This document shows positions 31,061-38,912 of a stretch of DNA of 38,912 nt, piece by piece. The notes under the pieces were generated by a model. It saw only the letters and a list, made by a program, of their open reading frames with translations, had not been told where the DNA came from and made no database searches. The stretch is from Candidatus Dormiibacterota bacterium (GTDB lineage Bacteria; Chloroflexota; Dormibacteria; CF-121). The stretch covers positions 1 to 38,912 of the forward strand of contig DASZZN010000047.1 in NCBI GenBank assembly GCA_035544955.1. Direction: 5' to 3'. Within the stretch, counting starts at the first letter, position 1, and each line of letters starts with the position of its first letter. The translations under genes were made by a program, and so were the position numbers.

Positions 31061-32641
31061 GTGCGCCCCGAGATCAAGTCTGAGTTGGCCTCGGTGCCAC
31101 GACTCCCATCGCCTGCCGAGGGCCAGCGGCATCGTTTGTTGCTGCCGCTGGCGTTCACCGGCGGGCTGGCGAGCCTGGGCATCGAGTTCTCCGCCGCGCG
31201 CCTGCTGGCGCCATTTTTCGGACAGTCACTGTTCATATGGGGCACCCTGATCGGGCTGATCCTGATTTATCTGACCATTGGCTATTACGCCGGCGGCCGG
31301 TTGGCCGACCGCCGTCCGGACGCTCGGCTGCTGTTTCAATTAACCGGCGGAGCGGCTCTGCTGACGGCCGCCATCCCGCTCGTCTCGCGGCCGATCCTGT
31401 CGATCGCGCAGAGTGGCTTCGCGCAGGTGTCCGTCGGGTTAGTCCTGGGCTCGCTGATCTCCGTCATCGTGCTGTTCGCCGCGCCGGTGATCTTGCTCGG
31501 CATGGTGTCGCCCTTCGTGATCCGGCTTCGGATTCGGCAGCTGGAGACGGCCGGCAACGCGGCGGGCGCCGTCTACGCCCTGTCGACGCTCGGCAGCATC
31601 CTCGGGACGTTCCTGCCGGTGTTCTGGCTGATCCCGACCTACGGGACACGCCCGACGATTTTCGTGCTGGCGATTTTGTTGGCCGCCATCTCGACCGCCG
31701 GGCTCTACGAGACAGGCCGGCGACGCCTGTATTTGCTGATTCCCGTCGCGATCGTGGCCATGGCGCTGCTATCCGGCGGCGCGATCCGGGGCGCGGCCTA
31801 TGGGGTCCGCGTTTATGAAACCGAGTCGGCCTACAACTACATCCAGGTCGTTCGTTCTGGCACGGAGACGCAACTGCTGCTGGACGAGGGCACCGCCGTT
31901 CACTCGATTTACGATCCCACCAGCCTCTACACGCATGGCTACTGGGACGATGCCCTGCTGGCGCCGTATTTCGGCTCGGGCCGGCCGCCGAGCCGGGTAG
32001 CGCTGGTCGGGCTTGCGGGCGGCACGGTCGCCCGTCAGTTCTCGGCGATCGACGGTCCGATGCCCATCGACGGTGTCGAGATCGATCCGAAGATCGTCGA
32101 GGTCGGCCGGCGCTACTTCGCCATGACCGAGCCGAACCTGAATGTCGTCGTCGCTGACGGCCGCTACTGGATGGCGACCCAGGCTGGTCATTACGACGTC
32201 ATCCTGGTCGATGCTTACCGGCAGCCCTATATCCCGTTTTACCTGACGACGCGCGAGTTCTTCGAGAGCGCCAAGGCGCACCTCGCGTCGGGCGGCGTGC
32301 TGGCGATCAACGTCGGCCGGACGCCCACGGACAATCGCCTCGTCGATGCCCTCAGCGGCACGCTGAACGCTGTTTTTCCGAACGTCTTCGTGATCGACTC
32401 GAATGGACGATTTACGAACAGCGTGATCTACGCGACCTCCAGCCCGGCGACCGTCGACCAGTTCATCGCGCGGGCCAGCGGCGAATCGAATCCCAAACTC
32501 CAGCCGATCGCGGCCGAGGTCCTGCAGACCGGTGGCGTCCGGCGGGTCGGCCCCAACGGGATCGTGTTCACCGATGACCTGGCGCCGGTGGAGCGTCTGA
32601 TCGACGACATCATCCTGAGCTACATCCGAAGCTCGCGGTAG
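31061..32641 (+). CDS. Membrane-fused spermidine synthase-like aminopropyltransferase
   Basis: A 526-residue protein. The N-terminal part (about 25-245) has around seven or eight membrane helices; the C-terminal part (about 250-525) is a spermidine-synthase/methyltransferase Rossmann domain: VALVGLAGGTVARQF near 310, the acidic strand DGVEIDPKIVEVGRRYF near 330, DGRYWMATQAGHYDVILVDA near 366 and PFYLTTREFF near 389. Such fusions are common in Chloroflexota and proteobacteria; the true substrate is mostly unknown. Start is GTG; a TATCCT hexamer ends ten bases upstream. The stop TAG forms part of the -10 of the next gene. Confidence 0.87.
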   Translation: MRPEIKSELASVPRLPSPAEGQRHRLLLPLAFTGGLASLGIEFSAARLLAPFFGQSLFIWGTLIGLILIYLTIGYYAGGRLADRRPDARLLFQLTGGAALLTAAIPLVSRPILSIAQSGFAQVSVGLVLGSLISVIVLFAAPVILLGMVSPFVIRLRIRQLETAGNAAGAVYALSTLGSILGTFLPVFWLIPTYGTRPTIFVLAILLAAISTAGLYETGRRRLYLLIPVAIVAMALLSGGAIRGAAYGVRVYETESAYNYIQVVRSGTETQLLLDEGTAVHSIYDPTSLYTHGYWDDALLAPYFGSGRPPSRVALVGLAGGTVARQFSAIDGPMPIDGVEIDPKIVEVGRRYFAMTEPNLNVVVADGRYWMATQAGHYDVILVDAYRQPYIPFYLTTREFFESAKAHLASGGVLAINVGRTPTDNRLVDALSGTLNAVFPNVFVIDSNGRFTNSVIYATSSPATVDQFIARASGESNPKLQPIAAEVLQTGGVRRVGPNGIVFTDDLAPVERLIDDIILSYIRSSR

Positions 32642-32644
32642 ACT
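32639..32644 (+). promoter_or_regulatory. -10 element for a probable leaderless mrp mRNA
   Basis: TAGACT, which includes the stop codon TAG of the previous gene, ends seven bases before the ATG at 32652. Confidence 0.45.
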
Positions 32645-32651
32645 TGTTTGG

Positions 32652-33743
32652 ATGGCTGTCACACAACTCTCCGAAGAGACGGTCCTGGAGGCGCTGTCCA
32701 CCGTCCAGGATCCTGAGCTTCACCGCCCGATGATGGAGCTCAAGATGATCCAGGACGTAGCGGTGGTCGACGCGCAGACGATCGGCATGCGGGTCGTGCT
32801 GACGACGCCAGCCTGCCCGTTGAAGAACAAGATCCACGACGACATCGACGCCGCGCTGGCAACGCTCCCCGGCTCGCCCAAGGCGCAAATCACGTGGGAC
32901 GCGCAGGTCTCCCGCACCGGTGGCGTGCCGCAGAAGCAGCAAGTGCAGGCCGTCAAAAATATTATCTCGGTCGGCGCGGGGAAGGGTGGCGTCGGCAAGT
33001 CGACCTGCGCCGTGAACATTGCGCTCGCCCTGTCACAGCTTGGCGCGCGCGTGGGCGTGCTCGACGCCGATGTCTACGGACCCAACGTGCCGATTCTTCT
33101 CGGTGCCGAACACGAGAAGCCGTACGCCGAGAACGAGAAGATCATCCCGATCCAGCGCTACGGACTAAAAGTTATTTCCATTGCATTCTTTATCGAGGCC
33201 GATAAGCCGGCTATCTGGCGCGGGCCGATGCTCTCCGGGGCCGTTCGGCAATTCTTATTCGACGTCAACTGGGGCGAGTTGGACTATCTCGTCGTCGACC
33301 TGCCGCCCGGGACCGGTGATGTGCAGCTCACGATGTCGCAAAGCATCCCGATGACGGGCGCTGTCGTCGTCTCGACCCCCCAGGACGTTTCCACGGCCGA
33401 CGTGGGCCGCGCCATCCAGATGTTCAATACGCTCAAAGTTCCGAATCTGGGGCTGGTCGAGAACATGAGCTACTACGTCTGCCCGCATTGCGGTCAGCGC
33501 GACGATATCTTCGGCCACGGCGGTGCCAGGGCCCTCGCCGAGCGCATGACGATCCCCTTCCTTGGCGAGATCCCGCTGGACCGTCGCATCCGTGAGGGCG
33601 GCGGCCCGGGCGTGCCATTGATGGTCCATGAGCCGGATTCGCCACTGGCCGCGGTGTATCGTGACGTCGCGTCGCACCTGGCGGCCCAGGTCAGCATTCG
33701 AAACTTCAAGCAGGCAAGCGTTATTCCGCTACGGACAATCTAA
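32652..33743 (+). CDS. apbC: Mrp/ApbC Fe-S cluster carrier P-loop ATPase
   Basis: A 363-residue protein. N-terminal MIP18/DUF59 domain (about 5-85; VQDPELHRPMMEL), then a ParA-like NTPase with the deviant Walker A GAGKGGVGKST (about 108-118), DADVYGPNVP near 138, the switch DYLVVDLPPGTGDVQLT near 213 and the cluster-binding YVCPHCGQ motif near 275. It binds and transfers 4Fe-4S clusters to apo-proteins. The start ATG follows a leaderless-type -10. The following LOG-like gene is probably separately transcribed. Confidence 0.93.
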   Translation: MAVTQLSEETVLEALSTVQDPELHRPMMELKMIQDVAVVDAQTIGMRVVLTTPACPLKNKIHDDIDAALATLPGSPKAQITWDAQVSRTGGVPQKQQVQAVKNIISVGAGKGGVGKSTCAVNIALALSQLGARVGVLDADVYGPNVPILLGAEHEKPYAENEKIIPIQRYGLKVISIAFFIEADKPAIWRGPMLSGAVRQFLFDVNWGELDYLVVDLPPGTGDVQLTMSQSIPMTGAVVVSTPQDVSTADVGRAIQMFNTLKVPNLGLVENMSYYVCPHCGQRDDIFGHGGARALAERMTIPFLGEIPLDRRIREGGGPGVPLMVHEPDSPLAAVYRDVASHLAAQVSIRNFKQASVIPLRTI

Positions 33744-33746
33744 CGT

Positions 33747-33752
33747 TATAGT
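33747..33752 (+). promoter_or_regulatory. -10 element upstream of the LOG-like gene
   Basis: TATAGT (5/6 match) ends nine bases before the TTG at 33762. No Shine-Dalgarno lies between. Confidence 0.45.
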
Positions 33753-33761
33753 TCGTAGTCG

Positions 33762-34250
33762 TTGAGTCCTCGACGGCGCCTGGTCGCGGTCTGCGGTGAA
33801 TCAGACCCCCCGACGTCACTCGCGGATCTAGCCTTCGAGCTGGGCCGCGGCATTGCGCAACGTGATGCCGTCCTGATCTGTGGCGGACTGACCGGCGTGA
33901 TGGAGCATGCGGCCCGCGGCGCCCAGGCGGCCGGCGGCCTAACGATTGGACTGCTCCCCGGTGACGACGTTAACGAGGCGAACGCGTATCTCGACGTCGC
34001 GATTGCGACCGGGCTCGGTCATGCCCGCAACGCGATCCTGGCCCAAACGGCAGACGGTGTCGTCGCCCTCGGTGGCGGTCTGGGCACGCTATCCGAGATT
34101 GCCCTCGCGCTGCGCAATGGGCGGCCGACGATCGGCATCAAGACCTGGCACTTCGATCGCGACGGCCGCACCGAGCCGGAGCTGCCCGTTGCCGCGAATG
34201 TGACCGAAGCGCTTAATTGGCTTTTTGTCAAGATGGGTAACGCGTCTTGA
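33762..34250 (+). CDS. LOG-like Rossmann protein (TIGR00725 type)
   Basis: A 162-residue protein related to the LOG (cytokinin nucleoside monophosphate phosphoribohydrolase-like) superfamily: LVAVCGES at the start, ICGGLTGVMEHAARGA near 39, GHARNAILAQTADGVVALGG near 85 and GGLGTLSEIALAL near 105. TIGR00725-type proteins are of unknown exact role. Start is TTG. Its TGA overlaps the TTG of galK by three bases (TTGA), so the two are probably one transcript. Confidence 0.75.
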   Translation: MSPRRRLVAVCGESDPPTSLADLAFELGRGIAQRDAVLICGGLTGVMEHAARGAQAAGGLTIGLLPGDDVNEANAYLDVAIATGLGHARNAILAQTADGVVALGGGLGTLSEIALALRNGRPTIGIKTWHFDRDGRTEPELPVAANVTEALNWLFVKMGNAS

Positions 34251-35395
34251 GTGCGCCGCATCAACTGGATCAACGCGCCCGCAGTGGGTTTCGCCAGGCG
34301 TTTGGCTACGCGCCGGGCGCCGTCGCGGTCGCTCCTGGTCGGATGAACATCATCGGCGAGCACACGGACTACAACGAGGGCTTCGTGCTGCCGGCCGCGA
34401 TCGATCGGCACATCGCCGTTGCCCTTCGCTTGCGACGCGACGCTCGCGTCGTCTTGCGCAGCGACCGATATCAAGCGCCGATCGATGTCGACAGGCTACC
34501 CACCCGGCGGTTGGGTCAATGGGGGGACTATCTCATTGGCGTTGCGCGCGAAATCGACCGGCGGCATGAGCCTGGACCCGGCTTCGATGCATTCGTGGCG
34601 TCGGACGTGCCCGTTGGATCGGGGCTGAGCTCATCGGGAGCCCTCGACGTCGCGAGCGCTGTCGCCATGTTGGCGGCGCGTGGGATCGAAATGACCGCGC
34701 TGGAGACGGCCGAGCTTTGCCAGGCCTCCGAGAACGGCTTCGTGGGCGCGCGCACGGGGATCATGGACCCGTTCACGGCCCTCAAGGCACGAGGCGGCAA
34801 TGCCATCCTGCTGGATTGCCGGTCGATGCGCGACGAGCAAGTGCCGCTCCCCGACGGCCGCTATGCCTGGCTCCTTGCGGATAGCCGGGTGCGGCACGAG
34901 CTGGCCTCGTCCGCCTACAACGAGCGCCGCCGTGAATGCGAGGCCGCCGCCGCGGCGCTCGGGCTGCGCAGCCTGCGAGACGCAACCGAGGCCGACCTCG
35001 TACGAATCGCAAACCCTGTTGAACGGCGCCGGGCCCAACACGTCGTCACGGAAAATGCCCGGGTTTTACTGGCCGCCGACGCGCTCCGCCGACGCGCTTC
35101 CCGGGGCCTCGGCCCGCTTCTGTATGCGTCTCATGAGAGTCTTCGCCTCGATTTCGCGGTAAGCTGCCGAGAGCTTGACTGCCTCGTGGAGCTCGCCGCC
35201 GGGATGCCGCTGGTGGTCGGCGCGCGGATGATGGGCGGCGGCTTCGGCGGGTGCGTGCTGGCCCTGGTGGAGGCGACTGGCGTCGATGACGTGCAGCAGC
35301 ACCTGGCGGACGGCTTCGCGGACGAATTTCACAAAGCGCCCGAGTTCTACCGCGTCCGCTCCGTGGACGGCGTGATGCCCGAGAGGGCCGCCTGA
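34247..35395 (+). CDS. galK: Galactokinase
   Basis: GHMP kinase phosphorylating galactose at O1 (Leloir pathway). 382 residues. Galactokinase signature GRMNIIGEHTDYNEGFVLP near 28, ATP-binding GSGLSSSGALDVASA near 125 and the C-terminal GARMMGGGFGGCVLAL near 325. TTG start overlaps the preceding stop; the GH2 gene begins one base after its TGA. galT and galE are not in the window, so the rest of the pathway lies elsewhere or is replaced. Confidence 0.93.
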   Translation: MSAPHQLDQRARSGFRQAFGYAPGAVAVAPGRMNIIGEHTDYNEGFVLPAAIDRHIAVALRLRRDARVVLRSDRYQAPIDVDRLPTRRLGQWGDYLIGVAREIDRRHEPGPGFDAFVASDVPVGSGLSSSGALDVASAVAMLAARGIEMTALETAELCQASENGFVGARTGIMDPFTALKARGGNAILLDCRSMRDEQVPLPDGRYAWLLADSRVRHELASSAYNERRRECEAAAAALGLRSLRDATEADLVRIANPVERRRAQHVVTENARVLLAADALRRRASRGLGPLLYASHESLRLDFAVSCRELDCLVELAAGMPLVVGARMMGGGFGGCVLALVEATGVDDVQQHLADGFADEFHKAPEFYRVRSVDGVMPERAA

Positions 35396-35396
35396 G

Positions 35397-37748
35397 ATGC
35401 CGCTCAACGATTGTCTTTCGCTGTTTCCGGCCCAGGCGCTGAACCGCCAGGAGCTCACCACGGGCTGGCGGATGGCCATCGCGACGCTCGGCGAAGGCGA
35501 AGATCGCGGCTTTTCCAGAACCGACTTTGACGATGACGCCTGGGCGCCGGTGCCGGTACCGCGCTTGCACGGCGCCACGACCGGCAACGAAGCCATCTGG
35601 TACCGGGTGCGCTTTCCGCGGCCTCGCCACCGCCAGCGAACGTTGCTGCGATTCGACGGCGCGTTCCTGGTTGCCAACGTCTGGCTGAACGGCCGGCTGC
35701 TCGGCAGCCACTACGGCTATTTCGCGCCCTTCAGCTTCGATATCTCGTCGTTCTTACTCGAAGAGAACGTCCTGGCCGTTTGCATCGAGGCTCCGGTCGA
35801 GACCGACCTGGCGGCCAAGCGCCACCTGATGGGTCTCTTCAATGATTCGGACGCCAAGCCTTACCCGAGCCGCGAGCTGGGCCGGCTTGGAGAACAGTTC
35901 GTCTGGCACGTCCCGATGGGGCTCTGGCGGCCCGTGCTGCTGGAGCAGGTCGGCCACGTCGTCGCCGAATGGATGCACTGCGAGCCTCGCGTCGAGCAGG
36001 GGGATCTGGCGCGGCTGGCGCTACGCATCCGGCTGCGCAACCTCGATGGCCGGATCATGACCGGGGAACTCGCGATACGAGTCGGCGGGGACAATTTCCA
36101 GATGGCGGCGCCGCTGGAGATGCGCCGCGCCTTCAGGCTCAATGGCCACGATGTCCAGGACGTGGTGGTGGAGGTCGCCTTACCGGATCCGCAGCTCTGG
36201 TATCCCTGGGCCCACGGCGAGCCGGCGCTCTATCGCGCCGAGCTGGAGATCACGGCCGACGAACGGCGCAGCGCGAGCCTGAATGAGACCTTCGGCATCC
36301 GTGACGTCGAGCTTCAAACGAGGGCCGAGGGCTGGACCTTCGCCATCAATGGCCGGTCCATGTTCATGCGCGGCGCCAATTACTGTTCAGAATTCTTTCT
36401 CGATGCGGCCGCCGACGATGTATTAAAAGCCGATCTGGAGCTGGCGAAGCAGGCCAACATGGACATGCTGCGCCTCAACGCGCACGTTGAGGCTCCGGCG
36501 CTGTACGATGCCGCGGATCAGACAGGACTCGTGATCTGGCAGGACATGCCACTGATCGCGTCCTATGTGCATCGTGCCGATGTCCGGTCGCTGGCGTTTT
36601 TCCGCGACGCGGTGATGTCGCAGGCCGAAGAGCTGGTCCACCTGCTATTTAACAAGCCGTCGGTGATTTGCTACGCGGTTCACGCGGATCCGCCGTGGAG
36701 CCGGTCGTCGGCCTGGCTCGGGGAGAGGCACACCGAGCAGTTAAATCGCGACGTCGACGAAGAAGCCTCCACGCTGATGCGAACGCTCGACCCATCGCGA
36801 CCGGTCCTTCCCGGCGCCGGCGACCAGGATTTGCATTGCGGCGAGGGCTGGGCCCGGGGTCACTGGCGAGACCTGGCGGCCCTGAGCCCGGCGTTCGTCT
36901 CCGAAGTGGGCGCCCAGGCGCTGCCGAATTCGAACTCGCCGGTCTGGCGGCACCTCAATCGTGGCTGGCCGGTTGCCGATGACGACGAGAGCTGGCGCTA
37001 CGCCGGCTACCAGCCCGCCGAATGGGCGCGGAGCGGCATCGGCCTACCGTCGACGCACCCCAGCCGCGATGCCTGCGTGCGAGCCAGCCAGGAATACCAG
37101 GCGCACTTACTGCGCTTCGCGATCGATCGCTTCCGCCGGCAGAAGTTCGCGCACTGCGGCGGCGTTTTGATTTTTCAGTTCGTCGATACCTTTCCGGCGA
37201 TAACGGCGTCCATCGTCGACCACGCGCGCCGGCCCAAACGCGCCTACCGGGCCGTCGCCGACGCGTTCACGCCATTGTTCTTGACGATCGACCTACCCGA
37301 GAACCAGGCCGCCGTCGACGGCCTGCTGCTGCGGCTGCCGCGGGGGAAGCTCCAGCATTTACGCGTCGTCTGTGTCAATGACGATATTGGACGTCACGGT
37401 CGGGCGCGCCTGCGCTGGCGTATCGAGCGCGAGCGCGCGCACGAGACGGCGCTTTGGCGCGAGGTGCGCGGCTGGTTCGCGAAGCGGCGCTTCAAGGGCA
37501 ACGACTGGATCACAATTCCGGACCAACTGGATCCGGCGGCCGTGATCGCCGAGCCGGTCGTCCGGCTGCACGCGGACGGTGTCTACCGCGTGATGGCCGA
37601 GCTGGACGTCTCCGGCCAGGTCATCGCCCAGATGGAGCATCGATTTCTCGTCGGCGATCCACCGCGGCCAAACGAAACGCTCAGCGCAGGTCGGCCGGGC
37701 CGGCTGGCTCAGCGGGCTGCCGAGGCCCTGGCGGAAGCTCGACACTAG
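35397..37748 (+). CDS. Glycoside hydrolase family 2 protein, beta-mannosidase/galactosidase-like
   Basis: A 783-residue GH2 protein. It has an N-terminal jelly-roll sugar-binding domain (WYRVRFPRPR and NVWLNGRLLGSHYGYF near 62-112), an immunoglobulin-like domain, and a TIM barrel starting around INGRSMFMRGANY near 320, with NMDMLRLNAHVEAPALYDAA and GLVIWQDMPLI. The nucleophile Glu sits in FVSEVGAQALP near 500. The acid/base region, normally HNEP, reads VHADPPW near 425, with Asn to Ala and Glu to Asp, so activity may be weak or altered. No signal peptide, so intracellular. It follows galK directly and probably releases the sugar for it. Confidence 0.85.
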   Translation: MPLNDCLSLFPAQALNRQELTTGWRMAIATLGEGEDRGFSRTDFDDDAWAPVPVPRLHGATTGNEAIWYRVRFPRPRHRQRTLLRFDGAFLVANVWLNGRLLGSHYGYFAPFSFDISSFLLEENVLAVCIEAPVETDLAAKRHLMGLFNDSDAKPYPSRELGRLGEQFVWHVPMGLWRPVLLEQVGHVVAEWMHCEPRVEQGDLARLALRIRLRNLDGRIMTGELAIRVGGDNFQMAAPLEMRRAFRLNGHDVQDVVVEVALPDPQLWYPWAHGEPALYRAELEITADERRSASLNETFGIRDVELQTRAEGWTFAINGRSMFMRGANYCSEFFLDAAADDVLKADLELAKQANMDMLRLNAHVEAPALYDAADQTGLVIWQDMPLIASYVHRADVRSLAFFRDAVMSQAEELVHLLFNKPSVICYAVHADPPWSRSSAWLGERHTEQLNRDVDEEASTLMRTLDPSRPVLPGAGDQDLHCGEGWARGHWRDLAALSPAFVSEVGAQALPNSNSPVWRHLNRGWPVADDDESWRYAGYQPAEWARSGIGLPSTHPSRDACVRASQEYQAHLLRFAIDRFRRQKFAHCGGVLIFQFVDTFPAITASIVDHARRPKRAYRAVADAFTPLFLTIDLPENQAAVDGLLLRLPRGKLQHLRVVCVNDDIGRHGRARLRWRIERERAHETALWREVRGWFAKRRFKGNDWITIPDQLDPAAVIAEPVVRLHADGVYRVMAELDVSGQVIAQMEHRFLVGDPPRPNETLSAGRPGRLAQRAAEALAEARH

Positions 37749-38912
37749 CCGGCAAGCCGTTTAATCGACAGATCTCGGCGTATAAACGGGCGCTTGGGCG
37801 TGGCCGGCGCTCCTGGGACACCGGATCGCAGGCGATCAAGCCGAATTTCGCACTATAACCCTCTGCCCACTCGAAATTGTCCAAACACGTCCAGTGAAAG
37901 TAGCCGCGCACCGGGACGCCGGTTTGGATGGCGCGTAGCATGGCGCCCACATGGGTCAGCAAGAATTCCGGTCGCTTCGCGTCCGCGGCGTCGGCGATGC
38001 CATTCTCAGTGACCAGAATTGGCAGCTGCTCACGCACCAGCGACCGCAGCGTTCGGTACAGGCCCTCCGGATAGACCTCCCAGTTGAGATCCGACTTCGG
38101 GGCGCCGGCCGGGAGCACGCGCTCGCCGAACAGTTCAGCGCGATAACGATGATTGAACTTCACCAGCTCCCGCGCGTAGTAGTTCAGGCCAATAAAATCT
38201 TGACTGTGGCGCGGGCCGCTGGCTCGTCCGGCGCGCGTCAACGGAAACACCAGCCGCCCGAGTCGCAGTGACTTGAGCATCGTCTCGTTGAACACCCGGT
38301 TGAAGGCCGCGGCGACGGCGCGGTCCTGGGGCATGAACCGCCGGGCCGGGTCAAAAACACGCAGGTGATGCGCCAGGCCGATCTGAAGATCGGCATGCCG
38401 TGACTTGATGCGCTCGTACGCCATCCAGTGTCCGCGCAGCACGTTTACCAGGACCCGCGCCGCGGCGCCCAGGTCGCGCGTCCCGGGAGGCCACTCGCCC
38501 CGAAGGTAGCCCTGGTATGCGATCACGGTCGGCTCGTTGATCGTGATCCAGGAGCTCGCCAGCGCTCCAAGTTCGTCCGTGACCCGCTGCGCAAACCTGG
38601 CGAAATACTCCGACGTCTGGGGGGCGTCCCAGCCGCCCGCCTGAGCGATCCACGTCGGATTCGTGAAGTGATGCAGCGTAACCAGGGGCTCCATGCCGCG
38701 CTCACGCAACGCTTGTAGAACATCTCGATAGTGCGCCAGCGCCGTCGCAGAAAATTCTCCGGGCGCCGGCTCGATCCGCGACCACTCGACGGAGAACCGA
38801 TGCGCATTCTGGTGTAAATCTCGCAGCAAGTCGAAGTCAGTCGGGTATCTCTGGTAATGCTCGCAGGCCGGATCTGAACGGTCGTTATTTTTTATGTGCC
38901 CTGGGACCTGTT
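37681..38912 (-). CDS. Glycoside hydrolase family 1 beta-glycosidase, cut by right edge
   Basis: Retaining GH1 enzyme. The reading frame stays open to the right edge with family-typical sequence (PGHIKNNDRSDPACEHYQRY), so the true start is beyond 38912 and only the first 50-60 residues are missing. An internal TTG at 38829 is not the start. Acid/base Glu in TINEPTV and nucleophile Glu in VTENGIA are intact, as are HRFSVEWSRIEP and HWTCLDNFEWAEGY. The 3' end overlaps the convergent GH2 gene by 68 bp. It probably hydrolyses beta-glucosides or beta-galactosides and works with the neighbouring GH2 and galactokinase. Confidence 0.93.
   Translation of the reverse strand, partial: QVPGHIKNNDRSDPACEHYQRYPTDFDLLRDLHQNAHRFSVEWSRIEPAPGEFSATALAHYRDVLQALRERGMEPLVTLHHFTNPTWIAQAGGWDAPQTSEYFARFAQRVTDELGALASSWITINEPTVIAYQGYLRGEWPPGTRDLGAAARVLVNVLRGHWMAYERIKSRHADLQIGLAHHLRVFDPARRFMPQDRAVAAAFNRVFNETMLKSLRLGRLVFPLTRAGRASGPRHSQDFIGLNYYARELVKFNHRYRAELFGERVLPAGAPKSDLNWEVYPEGLYRTLRSLVREQLPILVTENGIADAADAKRPEFLLTHVGAMLRAIQTGVPVRGYFHWTCLDNFEWAEGYSAKFGLIACDPVSQERRPRPSARLYAEICRLNGLPASVELPPGPRQPAEPAGPADLR

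Noticed and set aside
1-38912. Prophage, transposase, integrase or rRNA/tRNA genes
   Set aside because: None seen on either strand; the excisionase-type HTH at 18193 has no integrase or phage neighbour.

Overview
This is a GC-rich, densely packed bacterial chromosome segment with about 40 genes on both strands. Intergenic gaps are short, and many neighbouring genes overlap by 1 to 4 bases (TGATG, ATGA, TAGTG, TTGA, CTAA). The gene set and base composition suggest a soil-type high-GC member of the Chloroflexota or Candidatus Dormibacterota side of the Terrabacteria: HD-GYP, DUF3352, FbaB-type aldolase, K+-independent H+-pyrophosphatase, fused membrane spermidine synthase, and many starts that look leaderless. 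That placement is inference; no rRNA, tRNA or other phylogenetic marker was found.

Left part (1-9.3 kb). A promoter and the first codons of a gene run off the left edge. Then come a gamma-glutamyltransferase coupled to an esterase, a LapA-like protein with a zinc-ribbon membrane protein, and a secreted GH3/NagZ-like hydrolase. Next is an unusual ORF joining a Phd/YefM-like antitoxin domain to the regulatory domain of 2-isopropylmalate synthase. It is divergent from an NHL-type lipoprotein. RtcB RNA ligase and citrate synthase follow, also divergent.

Middle (9.3-21.7 kb). An HNH nuclease, a 35-bp tandem-repeat block, a degenerate PIG-L-like protein, a GlsB/YeaQ protein, a DUF4012-like protein, an HD-GYP phosphodiesterase, an MBL hydrolase, an alpha/beta hydrolase, a TauE/SafE permease and a class I FBP aldolase. 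Then a cluster of very small genes, one 23-bp duplication, an excisionase-type HTH protein divergent from a DRE-TIM citrate/isopropylmalate-synthase-like enzyme, and a DUF3352 protein.

Right part (21.7-38.9 kb). A coherent lipid operon (TetR, SCP2, two MaoC-like dehydratases, acyl-CoA dehydrogenase, SDR, enoyl-CoA hydratase) encodes most of a beta-oxidation cycle under a likely autoregulated TetR repressor. It is followed by a CinA-like protein divergent from an HExxH protein, HppA, a small secreted His-tailed protein, a membrane spermidine synthase, an Mrp/ApbC Fe-S carrier, and a sugar cluster (LOG-like protein, galactokinase, GH2, GH1) that runs off the right edge.

Recurrent non-coding elements are a three-copy REP-like repeat (about 4681, 11091 and 26381), two clear hairpin terminators, several strong palindromes in divergent or start-proximal regions, and a repeated pattern of -10 hexamers only 6-9 bases before start codons. 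The best candidate for something undescribed is the Phd-LeuA regulatory-domain fusion at 4655-5596.
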